From Chitinophaga agrisoli (lineage in GTDB: Bacteria; Bacteroidota; Bacteroidia; Chitinophagales; Chitinophagaceae), in NCBI RefSeq assembly GCF_008386695.1, contig NZ_VUOC01000004.1, positions 372,001-436,000 of the forward strand: DNA of 64,000 nucleotides, in the 5' to 3' direction. Below the pieces are notes generated by a model. It was given only the letters and a program-made list of their open reading frames with translations. It ran no database searches and was not told the origin of the DNA. Position numbers and translations under genes: made by a program. Each line of letters starts with the position of its first letter. Position 1 is the stretch's first letter. This document shows, in pieces, positions 1 to 7,644 of this stretch.

Positions 1-666
1 CCTTTTACGGATATTCCGGGCCTTGCCTACATACAGCACCTCCCCCTTCTGGTCATGGAAATAATACACGCCCGGCGATAACGGTAACTGCTTTACCTGC
101 TCCGGTGGCAGGTTAGGCGGCAGGAACTGCTCCTTGGAGCCCACCTTCAGAGCGCCGGCAATGGCGTCCTGGGTATCCCGCTGCAGCAACAGGGCAAACA
201 GGCTTACGGTGGCGGCGGCATCGCCCGTGGCCCGGTGGCGCTGCAGAATGGGTATGCTCAGCGAACGGCAAAGATTGCCCAGGCTATAGGAAGGCAGCCC
301 CGGTATGATCTTACGGCCCAGCCTTACAGTACAGAGCTTTTTACATTTCAGCTCAAAACCGTTGGCCCCCAGATGATATTGTAAAAAAGAATAATCGAAG
401 TTCACATTGTGCGCTACAAAGATCTTGTCCTGCAGCAGATCATAGATCTCTGCCGCTACGGCTTCAAAATCCGGGGCGCTGGCCACCATTTCATCCGTAA
501 TACCGGTAAGTGACTGTACATAATAGGGAATGGGCATCCGCGGGTTCACCAGCGTATGGTACTCCTGCACTACTGCCGTACCATCATATACAAAAATGGC
601 TACCTCCGTAATGGCATTGGCGCTGGCATGGCCTCCCGTAGTTTCTATATCGACAATGGCATACAT
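1..666 (-). CDS. DnaQ-like exonuclease with C-terminal GIY-YIG domain (partial, 3' end outside window)
   Basis: The reading frame starts at the ATG at 664-666 and runs off the left edge with no stop. The first residues, MYAIVDIETTGG, are the ExoI motif of DEDDh 3'-5' exonucleases (acidic D6 and E8). ExoII follows as AHNVNFDYSF (D91) and ExoIII as H-x-ATGDA, so all catalytic residues are present. At the truncated end, about residues 197-222, GVYYF followed by LYVGKARNIRKR is the start of a GIY-YIG (UvrC/Cho-like) endonuclease domain. Proteins that join a PolIII-epsilon-like exonuclease to GIY-YIG are common in Bacteroidota and are thought to act in DNA repair. The gene is divergent from the YceI gene, with 79 bp between the starts. 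The family call is secure; the physiological substrate is not known. Confidence 0.9.
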   Translation of the reverse strand, partial: MYAIVDIETTGGHASANAITEVAIFVYDGTAVVQEYHTLVNPRMPIPYYVQSLTGITDEMVASAPDFEAVAAEIYDLLQDKIFVAHNVNFDYSFLQYHLGANGFELKCKKLCTVRLGRKIIPGLPSYSLGNLCRSLSIPILQRHRATGDAAATVSLFALLLQRDTQDAIAGALKVGSKEQFLPPNLPPEQVKQLPLSPGVYYFHDQKGEVLYVGKARNIRKR

Positions 667-745
667 TTAGTTAAAATTACGAATTGCGCGCGAAATTGTA
701 CCTTACAACTATTCTTACTTAACCGCTAAAAAAATATCCCAGATT

Positions 746-1282
746 ATGGCAACCACTAAATGGGCGATCGACCCCGTACACAGTCACATTAGTTTTAAGG
801 TGAAACACCTGATGATCTCCACCGTATCCGGGCACTTCCACAATTTTCACGTGGAGGCGGAAACGGAAGACGAGGATTTTATGACGGCCAAAGCAGTTTT
901 TACAGCGGAAACAGCCTCCGTACATACCGGCAATGAAGAACGGGACCGGCACCTGCGCTCCCCGGATTTCTTTGACGACCACCGTTTTCCGCAGATAAAG
1001 TTTGTACCCACCAAATATGTATCCGTGGATAATGACGGTTCTTACAACATTACCGGCGACCTGACCATACGGGATGTAACAAAATCAGTGGAATTTGGCG
1101 TTGAATTCGGCGGCGTGGTAAAAGACCCCTGGGGTAATACCCGCGCGGGCTTTACAATTAGCGGAAAGATCAACCGCAAGGATTTTGGGTTGAACTGGAG
1201 CGCGCTCACGGAAGCGGGCGGACTGGTGGTAAGCGATGATGTGAAGGTACTGGCGGAAATCGAGTTGGTAAAACAGGCGTAA
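746..1282 (+). CDS. YceI family protein
   Basis: A 178-residue protein that covers a whole YceI (lipocalin-like) domain. It begins with the family signature WAIDPVHSHISFKVKH and continues through VSGHFHNF, the FDDHRFPQIKF segment and GDLTIRDVTKSVEF. Known YceI proteins bind polyisoprenoid-type lipids in an elongated beta-barrel. No signal peptide is visible, so this copy is probably cytoplasmic, unlike E. coli YceI. It stands alone on the plus strand and is followed by a strong terminator. Its ligand cannot be told from the sequence. Confidence 0.93.
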   Translation: MATTKWAIDPVHSHISFKVKHLMISTVSGHFHNFHVEAETEDEDFMTAKAVFTAETASVHTGNEERDRHLRSPDFFDDHRFPQIKFVPTKYVSVDNDGSYNITGDLTIRDVTKSVEFGVEFGGVVKDPWGNTRAGFTISGKINRKDFGLNWSALTEAGGLVVSDDVKVLAEIELVKQA

Positions 1283-1301
1283 GCCATTGGTTAAAATAAT
1301 A

Positions 1302-1336
1302 AGCCGGGCGCAGGCAGATCCTGCGTCCGGCTTTTT
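1302..1336 (+). terminator. Rho-independent terminator after the YceI gene
   Basis: A 13-bp stem (1302-1314 with 1320-1332, one G-U pair) with a 5-nt loop is followed by TTTTGTTT. It lies 20 bp after the YceI stop and before the convergent DUF4142 gene. Confidence 0.85.
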
Positions 1337-1378
1337 GTTTATACGGCTTTTCCGTACACTCATTTATTTTACTTCATC

Positions 1379-1990
1379 TTAATGTGGGGCGCCAGGGTCC
1401 TTGCTATTATTCATTTGTTTGCGCATTTCTTGCTGAATGTTCTTAGCCTCATCAAGATGGGTATGGAGAACAGGCAGCGTTTTGGCGGCAAAACCTTTCA
1501 GGTCCGGATCTTTGAGGTTATTAGACGCTTTGTCGAACATGTCTATATCCTCGTTATGATCGTCCACCATCATATCGATATATGCCTTATCGAACGCTGT
1601 TCCATTCTTTTTCTTAAGCTCGTCTATATGATGCTGGTGCTCATCTCCCACACTATCCGGCAACGTAATGGTCTTGGCGGCTGCCAGCCCCTTCAGCTCA
1701 TCATTGGCCTTGGAGTGGTCGCGGATCATCATACTGCCAAAATCCTTTACACGCCGGGAGCTTGCATTCTGCTGGGCCAGCTCGCCCAGCTTAACTTCCA
1801 TAAGCCCGCCACTCGCCGCTTTTACCGCAAAATCCGACACATCGTTATCTACCGCTATGCCTTCATTTTGCTGTTTGGCGCTGTCTACACTGTCACTGTC
1901 TGCCCTTTTGCTGGTAGGACCACCGCAGGATTGCAACATCCAGGGCAGTAAAGCCGCCAGGAATAAACCCTTCCAGAATGCTCGTTTCAT
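1379..1990 (-). CDS. DUF4142 domain lipoprotein (copy 1)
   Basis: A 203-residue exported protein. The N-terminus has a hydrophobic stretch ending in the lipobox LQSC, so it is probably a lipid-anchored envelope protein. The rest is a DUF4142 helical-bundle domain: SDFAVKAASGGLMEVKLGELA, QNASSRRVKDFGSMMIRDHSKANDEL, and a second half with YIDMMVDDHNEDIDMFDKAS. The family resembles ferritin-like four-helix proteins, but its function is not established. It is a tandem paralogue of the next gene upstream, and the similarity extends into the 5' untranslated sequence (TATCGTTTT-GTGAAT-ATCTAT). Confidence 0.9.
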   Translation of the reverse strand: MKRAFWKGLFLAALLPWMLQSCGGPTSKRADSDSVDSAKQQNEGIAVDNDVSDFAVKAASGGLMEVKLGELAQQNASSRRVKDFGSMMIRDHSKANDELKGLAAAKTITLPDSVGDEHQHHIDELKKKNGTAFDKAYIDMMVDDHNEDIDMFDKASNNLKDPDLKGFAAKTLPVLHTHLDEAKNIQQEMRKQMNNSKDPGAPH

Positions 1991-2023
1991 AACTATCGTT
2001 TTGGTGAATGATCTATCCGCACA

Positions 2024-2659
2024 TTATTTCTTCTTCATTGCTTCCTGTATCGCCTTGGCGGAGTCCAGGTGGGCCCTGATAACAGGCAGGGTGTTAGTAG
2101 CAAAACCCTTCAGGTCCGGGTCCTTAAGATTGTTGGAAGCTTTGTCAAACATATCCGCTACATCCTGGTGACCATCCACCATCATATCAATATAATCCTT
2201 GTCGAAATCCTTGCCTTTCTTTTTGCTCAGGTCATCCATATGTCTCATATGTTCTGCGCTTACGCTGTCCGGCAGGGTAATGCTTTTGTTGGATGCTATC
2301 CCCTTCAGCTCATCGTTAGCTTTAGAGTGATCGCGCACCATCATACTGCCAAAATCCTTTACGCGTTGTGAGCTGGCGTTCTGCTGGGCCAGCTCTCCCA
2401 GTTTTACTTCTGTCATACCGGCGTCTGCCGCTTTAACTGCAAAATCTGAAGACTCATTATCCACGGGCGCAGTGGTTTCGTTTACCGTCTGCGCGCTATC
2501 TACACTGTCATTGTGGGTGGTGGTACCGCCGCCGCAGGACTGCAACATCCAGGGCATTAAAGCCGCCAGGAATAAGCCGTTCCAGATTGTGAGGCGAAAA
2601 GGCTTTGCATGGGTTGCTGCTGTGTCTGACGGCCGGGGCGTGTTGAATGCTCGTTTCAT
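2024..2659 (-). CDS. DUF4142 domain lipoprotein (copy 2)
   Basis: A 211-residue paralogue of the neighbouring DUF4142 lipoprotein, with the same MKRAF start and lipobox LQSC. About 16 extra residues lie between the start and the hydrophobic core, giving an unusually long n-region. The domain again carries VKDFGSMMVRDHSKANDELKG and YIDMMVDGHQDVADMFDKAS. The two genes are 33 bp apart on the same strand and probably co-transcribed. Function unknown. DUF4142 genes are often stress-induced in proteobacteria and Bacteroidota, but nothing here shows regulation. Confidence 0.88.
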   Translation of the reverse strand: MKRAFNTPRPSDTAATHAKPFRLTIWNGLFLAALMPWMLQSCGGGTTTHNDSVDSAQTVNETTAPVDNESSDFAVKAADAGMTEVKLGELAQQNASSQRVKDFGSMMVRDHSKANDELKGIASNKSITLPDSVSAEHMRHMDDLSKKKGKDFDKDYIDMMVDGHQDVADMFDKASNNLKDPDLKGFATNTLPVIRAHLDSAKAIQEAMKKK

Positions 2660-2810
2660 AATTATCGTTTTAGTGAATAATCTATGTACCTGTTCCTTAA
2701 CAAAAAGGGTACCGGGGCCTGCTTCTCAATAGTTTACAGGGTAAAAACCGGGAAATCTGTAGCGTAAAAGACATAATTTGTAAATTAAAACATGGAATAA
2801 ATTCCCCTTT

Positions 2811-3659
2811 ATGAAACATCTTTTATACATCCTTATGATGATGAACAGCTTACAAAGCCTGGCGCAGCAACAGCAAGTGATCCATTTATGGCCGGGAGCG
2901 GTACCGGGCGAAACGGCGGCCAAACATGCCGCCAAACCCACGCCGGATACCGGCCGTGGCGTAATACGGCTAACGGATGTTACAGATCCTATCCTTACGG
3001 TGTACCCGCCCGCAGACAGCACCGCCAGCCGTCAAACCGGCATCATTGTATGCCCTGGCGGCGGCTACAGCATACTGGCCATTAACCTGGAAGGCGAAGA
3101 GATAGCCCGCTGGCTCAGCGGCCTTGGCTATACGGCATTTGTACTGCAGTACCGCGTACCACAAAAAGAAGCAGGCGCCTTACAGGATGTGCAAAGGGCT
3201 ATACGCATGGTGAAAAGCCGCGCCAAAACCTGGAACATTCACCCGGATCGTGTAGGCGTGCTGGGTTTTTCCGCCGGCGGCAGCCTCAGCGCACGCGCCA
3301 GCACCCTGTATACGCAGGATACTTATCCTAAAGTGGATAAAGCAGACGAGCTTTCCTGCAAACCGGCATTTGCCGTGCTCATCTACCCCGCTTATCTCGA
3401 TAAAGGAACGAACCGCGGCCTTACCCCGGAGCTGACCGTAAATAAGGATACGCCCCCTATGTTCCTGTTTGCTACGGCGGATGATCATTATGGCAATAGC
3501 GCCCTGGTAATGGCCGGCGCCCTACGGGATGCGAAAGTGCCGGTAGAATTGCATTTTTACCCTAATGGTGGCCATGGTTATGGTTTACGCCCCGGTAACC
3601 CCGCCGCGGATGTGTGGCCCGGGCTGGCGGAAAAATGGCTGGATAATATAACAAAATAA
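2811..3659 (+). CDS. Secreted alpha/beta hydrolase (BD-FAE / acetyl-esterase-like)
   Basis: A 282-residue protein with a short signal peptide ending near LQSLAQ. It has the hydrolase-fold oxyanion segment VCPGGGYSILA and the nucleophile elbow GFSAGG (S154). An acidic residue in TADDHYG (D224 or D225) and a histidine in GGHGYGL (H255) complete the triad. The VIHLWPGAVPG start is typical of Bacteroidota carbohydrate or acyl esterases often annotated as acetylxylan esterase or endoxylanase-like hydrolases. It is probably periplasmic and removes ester groups from plant polysaccharides. No glycan-utilisation genes adjoin it, so the substrate is a guess. Confidence 0.85.
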   Translation: MKHLLYILMMMNSLQSLAQQQQVIHLWPGAVPGETAAKHAAKPTPDTGRGVIRLTDVTDPILTVYPPADSTASRQTGIIVCPGGGYSILAINLEGEEIARWLSGLGYTAFVLQYRVPQKEAGALQDVQRAIRMVKSRAKTWNIHPDRVGVLGFSAGGSLSARASTLYTQDTYPKVDKADELSCKPAFAVLIYPAYLDKGTNRGLTPELTVNKDTPPMFLFATADDHYGNSALVMAGALRDAKVPVELHFYPNGGHGYGLRPGNPAADVWPGLAEKWLDNITK

Positions 3660-3751
3660 CAGGTTGATGGACGGATGTGCGGAGTGATGGACGTATTGGT
3701 CCATGCCAAAAAATTAATTATTATTATGATACATCAAATCAGCTTAGTGCC

Positions 3752-4363
3752 ATGGAAATAATACCTATAGGAAGGAATACATTCGGCAACCCGGCCAACG
3801 CCGGCAATACCCTAAGCCGTTCAGCCGCCGATGCGCTGCTGATGGAATGGGTAAAGAATGAGCGGCTGCAGCTGCATATGCGGCAGGTAGGCTACCTGAT
3901 GCGCTGCTGGGCGGCGGAACAGGAAGGCCTGGACGAGGCAGGCCAATGGCGCTGGGAAATGGCCGGGCTGCTGCATGATGCCGACTGGGACCTGTGGCCG
4001 GAGCAACATTGCCATAAGATCATTGCGGAACTGGAACAGCGGCAGGTTTGCCCGGAAATTATACGGGCCATTGCCTCCCATGGGCCACGCTATTTTGGCG
4101 TGGAGCCGGAAACCACCATGGATAAGATGTTGTATGCTTTTGACGAGTTATCCGGCCTGGTGCATGCTTACTCCCTCATGCGGCCGGAAGGTTATAGCGG
4201 TATGGATCTTAAAGGCGTAAAGAAACGGCTGAAAGAGAAATCATTCGCCGCCAACGTATCCCGCGAGGATATACAGGACGCGGCTGCCCGCGCAGGCATT
4301 GCGCAGGATGAGCTCATCGCCTTTGTGGTCAAACATCAATCTGCCAGGCAGCTGGCCTTATAA
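3752..4363 (+). CDS. HD-domain phosphohydrolase-like protein
   Basis: A 203-residue protein. I place the start at the ATG at 3752. An upstream ATG at 3677 is in frame, but it would add 25 residues (DGRIGPCQ...) that do not resemble the family. The HD domain is recognised by LQLHMRQVGYLMRCWA, then the diagnostic AGLLHDADWDLWPEQHC, and IIRAIASHGPRYFG. The HD pair coordinates metal in hydrolases acting on nucleotides or phosphoesters. Similar short HDIG proteins occur widely in Bacteroidota without a known substrate. The gene follows the hydrolase on the same strand after 92 bp and is followed by a hairpin terminator. Confidence 0.8.
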   Translation: MEIIPIGRNTFGNPANAGNTLSRSAADALLMEWVKNERLQLHMRQVGYLMRCWAAEQEGLDEAGQWRWEMAGLLHDADWDLWPEQHCHKIIAELEQRQVCPEIIRAIASHGPRYFGVEPETTMDKMLYAFDELSGLVHAYSLMRPEGYSGMDLKGVKKRLKEKSFAANVSREDIQDAAARAGIAQDELIAFVVKHQSARQLAL

Positions 4364-4376
4364 AATTATCATTGGA

Positions 4377-4408
4377 AGGCGTCTCAAAGAAAATGAGGCG
4401 CCTTTTTT
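4377..4408 (+). terminator. Rho-independent terminator after the HD-domain gene
   Basis: A 10-bp stem (4377-4386 with 4394-4403, one non-canonical pair) and A-rich loop are followed by six T residues, 13 bp after the stop codon. Confidence 0.8.
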
Positions 4409-4442
4409 CATTTTAAAGGATCTTTGTATAAACCCCATCAAA

Positions 4443-5069
4443 ATGAGAGCGCTACCAGTATTATTATTGCTTATCTTCTTCCGTGTGGACAATATATCAG
4501 CACAAAACATGGCAGGCGAATATTACCTGCGGGGCGTTATGGAAACAGCCTCCGGATTCCGGTTAAATGCAGATAGCAGCTTTGATTTCTTTTTCTCCCA
4601 GGGTGCGCTGGACAGGTACGGTAAGGGTAAATACAAGATCGTGAATGACAGCATCCAGTTTACAAGCGTCACCAGCCAGGACCATGACTTTACCCTTGTT
4701 AACAGCAGCAAACAACCCGGAAAAAATACGGTCATTAAGATCACGGAGCCCAACCAGCAGCTGCTTAAATATGTGTTTGTAAGAGTGCGGTCAGGACAGA
4801 CTATTAAAGGAGACTTTGCGGATAGCGACGGTTATTTTAGATACGAAGGCCCGCACCCGGATTCCATTGAAATGATGTTTGAATTCTGCCCGGAAAAGTG
4901 TACCGTCGTGCCGGTATCCAATGACCACAACTATTTTGAATTCAAATTTGAGCCCTGGTTGTTTGAATATTTCTTCCGTGATTTCCGCCTCCAGTTATCC
5001 GGTCCGCAGTTAAAAGGCGGCCATCCGCTCCTGCAGGGGAATGCGTTTGTATATAACAAAGAGGAATAA
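4443..5069 (+). CDS. Secreted hypothetical protein
   Basis: A 208-residue protein, counted from the ATG at 4443, which begins a signal peptide (MRALPVLLLLIFFRV...ISAQ). Longer in-frame starts upstream would read through the preceding terminator and are rejected. The mature part is beta-rich: GEYYLRGVMETASGFRLNADSSF, then FFFSQGALDRYGKGKYKIVNDSIQF. That pattern resembles small Bacteroidota periplasmic proteins with a lipocalin-like beta-sandwich, but I recognise no named family. It is transcribed alone between two terminators. Function unknown. Confidence 0.72.
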   Translation: MRALPVLLLLIFFRVDNISAQNMAGEYYLRGVMETASGFRLNADSSFDFFFSQGALDRYGKGKYKIVNDSIQFTSVTSQDHDFTLVNSSKQPGKNTVIKITEPNQQLLKYVFVRVRSGQTIKGDFADSDGYFRYEGPHPDSIEMMFEFCPEKCTVVPVSNDHNYFEFKFEPWLFEYFFRDFRLQLSGPQLKGGHPLLQGNAFVYNKEE

Positions 5070-5070
5070 A

Positions 5071-5102
5071 AAAACCGCTCCCTTCCGGGAAACGGTCTTT
5101 TC
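5071..5102. terminator. Bidirectional terminator between convergent genes
   Basis: An imperfect hairpin (ACCGCTCCC against GGGAAACGGT) is flanked by an A-run at 5068-5074 and a T-rich run at 5097-5102, so it can end transcription from both sides. It sits between the secreted hypothetical gene and the phytase gene. Confidence 0.65.
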
Positions 5103-5120
5103 TATCTGTCCGTTGTAATC

Positions 5121-6218
5121 CTATTTATTGCTGATCTGCGCTTCCAGCTGGCGCCAGTCGTAGTAATGGAACGTATGATCAGTGCTCATCACTACAAAAA
5201 GCCCTTTGGGAAAACGGCTGCCTATGGGCAGGTTGGTCACGTCTGAACCGTCGCTGTTGATAGCGGAAACCGGTATGCGCTGCAACAAGGTATGCTGCTG
5301 GGGCGCATTGGCCGCTCCTTCCCTGCGGTACACATTAAAGCTGTTGGCGTCCTGGTCAGATACCAGCACATAACCGGCGCCAGGCCCGGTTTTGTAAATA
5401 CTGATGCCTTCATTATCTGCCTTAAATTCTCCTTTTCCAAAAATGGCCAGTTCTGCATTGCCTTTCTCCGGATCCGCATAATATTTACGGATGCCGGCCT
5501 GCTCATCGGAATAATAAATATATCCCAGCTCATTATCCACGGCAATGCTTTCTATTTCCTTAATACCGCTGTAACGGCCAAACTTGCGCACTACGGTAGC
5601 GGCTATTTCGCCTTTACCATTATCCTGCAGGCGGTATTGCCAGAGATAGCTGGAGTCCGGGCCGGTCTTACGGCCTACGATGGCAAAGATAGCTTTGTCA
5701 GAAGGGCGGGTGTACAGGCTGATGCCCATGGGCGCCCGCTCCTGCTCGCCGTCAAACACAGGAATACCGCCGCCATCTACCGGCTGCATATCCGGCAGGC
5801 GGAAAATGCGGATGCGGTTGTTCTCGCGTTCTGTGGTAACGGCTATATCTGTGGGCTGTCCGTTCAGGGACAGGCCATAGGCGATATCCACATTATTAGG
5901 GCGTTTAAGGCCGCCTACTTTTTTGACGATCTTACCGTCAAGATCAAATACATACAGGGCGCCATCCGTGTTCTTATCCGTACCTACGATCAGGCTGTGG
6001 GCGGTGTCTGCAGGGTTGATCCAGATAGCCGGATCATCGGAATCGTATTGTACCGGCTCCGTTACCACTACTGGTTTTAAAGGCTTTACGGTGGCAGTAT
6101 CCTTTATATCCTTTTCTGTAACGGGCTCCTGTTGTGCGCCCTGGCAGGCCGTCAGGCTCCAGGCGCAGCAGAGGACGGGAATGATGTATTTCACTGTTGA
6201 TCGTTTTTTTTGCTGCAC
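5121..6218 (-). CDS. Beta-propeller phytase (3-phytase) lipoprotein
   Basis: A 365-residue protein with a lipoprotein signal (hydrophobic core, lipobox LTAC, C25). The remainder matches the six-bladed beta-propeller phytase family: YDSDDPAIWINP near the start (calcium and substrate ligands), LIVGTDKNTDGALYVFDLDGK, RPNNVDIAYG, TERENNRIRIFRLPD, and DNEGISIYKTGPGAGYVLVSDQ near the end. The family uses calcium to remove phosphate from inositol hexakisphosphate. It is probably surface- or periplasm-facing. It lies at the 3' end of a TonB receptor / beta-helix lipoprotein / phytase cluster, which implies import of a phytate-derived product. The product assignment is strong; the transported substrate is inferred. 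Confidence 0.92.
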   Translation of the reverse strand: MQQKKRSTVKYIIPVLCCAWSLTACQGAQQEPVTEKDIKDTATVKPLKPVVVTEPVQYDSDDPAIWINPADTAHSLIVGTDKNTDGALYVFDLDGKIVKKVGGLKRPNNVDIAYGLSLNGQPTDIAVTTERENNRIRIFRLPDMQPVDGGGIPVFDGEQERAPMGISLYTRPSDKAIFAIVGRKTGPDSSYLWQYRLQDNGKGEIAATVVRKFGRYSGIKEIESIAVDNELGYIYYSDEQAGIRKYYADPEKGNAELAIFGKGEFKADNEGISIYKTGPGAGYVLVSDQDANSFNVYRREGAANAPQQHTLLQRIPVSAINSDGSDVTNLPIGSRFPKGLFVVMSTDHTFHYYDWRQLEAQISNK

Positions 6219-6256
6219 AACGCAGGGTCTTCTTCCCTGTTTAATTATATAAAGCG

Positions 6257-6297
6257 GGAAGCATAAAGTATAAGTGCGTCTTATACTTTATACTTCC
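6257..6297 (-). other. Long intercistronic hairpin upstream of the phytase gene
   Basis: Eighteen paired bases (6257-6274 with 6280-6297, one G-U) enclose a 5-nt loop. Outer bases AAAGC and GCTTT can pair further. It lies between the stop of the beta-helix lipoprotein gene (6339) and the phytase start (6218). There is no long T-run on the minus strand after the stem. Partial termination, mRNA stabilisation or attenuation of phytase expression are therefore all possible. Confidence 0.7.
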
Positions 6298-6338
6298 GGC
6301 GGCTTTATACGCTGTGTGTTTGTTTTTTGCTATGTATT

Positions 6339-7601
6339 TTATTTTGTACCGAACGCGCCGATATAGTTGGCCGGCACGGGCGATTTAAACGTAACGCCAT
6401 TGGCGGTAAGGCCGGTAGCGCTGAAATGTGGCGTAAAGTCAGTCTTTCCTTTGCCCAGCGCCGGAGAACCTGCCTGCAGGTGGAAATCCCAGCTATTGTC
6501 GAAAGTGGAATTCAGCTTATCCGTGCTTACAGGGTAGTTCACGAACTTGGGATCATTGGCGCCGGCAGTAGTACCACGGATATCACCCGTACCTGCAATG
6601 ATGTCTGTGCCAGGCTGGAACTGGTTTACGCCTTCCTGCAGGAAACCATAGTAAAAAGTATTACCAAATACGGAGCGGTTATCTTCCGGAACTTCTACAT
6701 CGCGTTTGATACCAAAACGGTCATTTGCCAGCATGTTGTTGTACAGGGTCACCTTCACGCCTTCTTCTACCCATATAGAGCCGCCTTTAGGTGTAGGCCT
6801 TCTCCAGCCAGCGTTCACGATGGTGTTGTTATACCCGATGACGTCTGCCTGCGGCGTACGCTCGTCGGAGTTAGACAGCTTCATACCGTTGGTATTGGGG
6901 CTGTAGATCAGGTTAAAGGCTACGTCTGCCACACAACCGGATTTAATGTTCACGGCATCGCCGTTAGCCAGGCCGGTAGTATGGAACAGGTTGTTGGCGA
7001 TCAGCAGCTGGCCGCCTTCCAGGTAAATACCGTCTTCATGGAAATTGCGCACGGTGCTGTTCACCATGATGAATTTACCGTTTACATTGCTGGTGTATAC
7101 AACAGGCACCGGTTCGCCGGCTTCGCCCTTGTACAGACCTGCTTTTACGGAGGCAGATTCTTCTGTAGTCACGGCGCCGCCATACTCCAGTACGGCGTAT
7201 TGCAACACCAGCTCTGCGCTGTTAGGACCGGCAATAATACCACCCCACAGACCGCCAAACGCATTCTTGTCTGTCTTGAAATTATCGGGTACAGTGAATT
7301 TTACCGGGCTCTGTGCGGTACCCATGGCGTACAGGTTCCCTTTAACGATCACTTCGGGTTTTACGATGGAATCGCTGAACAATACGGTTACGCCTTCTTC
7401 AATAGTCAGGGACTTGCCTTCTGCGATCTGGATAGAGCCGGTTACGTTGTACACGTTACCTTTTGTCCAGGTGCCGGAAACATCGCCGGAGATAGAGGTC
7501 GTATCGCCGCCGGTGGGAGGCGCAGGCTGGTTATCGCTGTTTTTGCTGCAGCTGGCCAGTACCACCGCTGTGAGTGACAGGGCAATAAAAGAATGTTTCA
7601 T
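6339..7601 (-). CDS. Right-handed beta-helix lipoprotein
   Basis: A 420-residue lipoprotein with the lipobox LASC (C18) followed by a low-complexity linker. The body has the periodicity of right-handed parallel beta-helix proteins: ADGKSLTIEEGVTVLF-like coils, GTAQSPVKFTVP, then repeated N-rich turns (IMVNSTVRNFHEDGIYLEGG, LLIANNLFHTTGLANGDAVNI). Such proteins usually bind or cut polymers, but no catalytic residues can be assigned. It lies 43 bp downstream of the TonB receptor gene and upstream of phytase, the place usually held by a SusD-like or surface lipoprotein partner. Its role as substrate-binding partner is inference. Confidence 0.75.
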   Translation of the reverse strand: MKHSFIALSLTAVVLASCSKNSDNQPAPPTGGDTTSISGDVSGTWTKGNVYNVTGSIQIAEGKSLTIEEGVTVLFSDSIVKPEVIVKGNLYAMGTAQSPVKFTVPDNFKTDKNAFGGLWGGIIAGPNSAELVLQYAVLEYGGAVTTEESASVKAGLYKGEAGEPVPVVYTSNVNGKFIMVNSTVRNFHEDGIYLEGGQLLIANNLFHTTGLANGDAVNIKSGCVADVAFNLIYSPNTNGMKLSNSDERTPQADVIGYNNTIVNAGWRRPTPKGGSIWVEEGVKVTLYNNMLANDRFGIKRDVEVPEDNRSVFGNTFYYGFLQEGVNQFQPGTDIIAGTGDIRGTTAGANDPKFVNYPVSTDKLNSTFDNSWDFHLQAGSPALGKGKTDFTPHFSATGLTANGVTFKSPVPANYIGAFGTK

Positions 7602-7644
7602 GTTGTTAGCAGTTTAATTTAATAATGTATTGTCCAATTTGTTT

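Noticed and set aside
6327-7577. Long open frame on the plus strand, opposite the beta-helix lipoprotein
   Set aside because: The minus-strand frame has a signal peptide, lipobox and beta-helix periodicity. The plus-strand frame is Cys/His-scattered without any family pattern.
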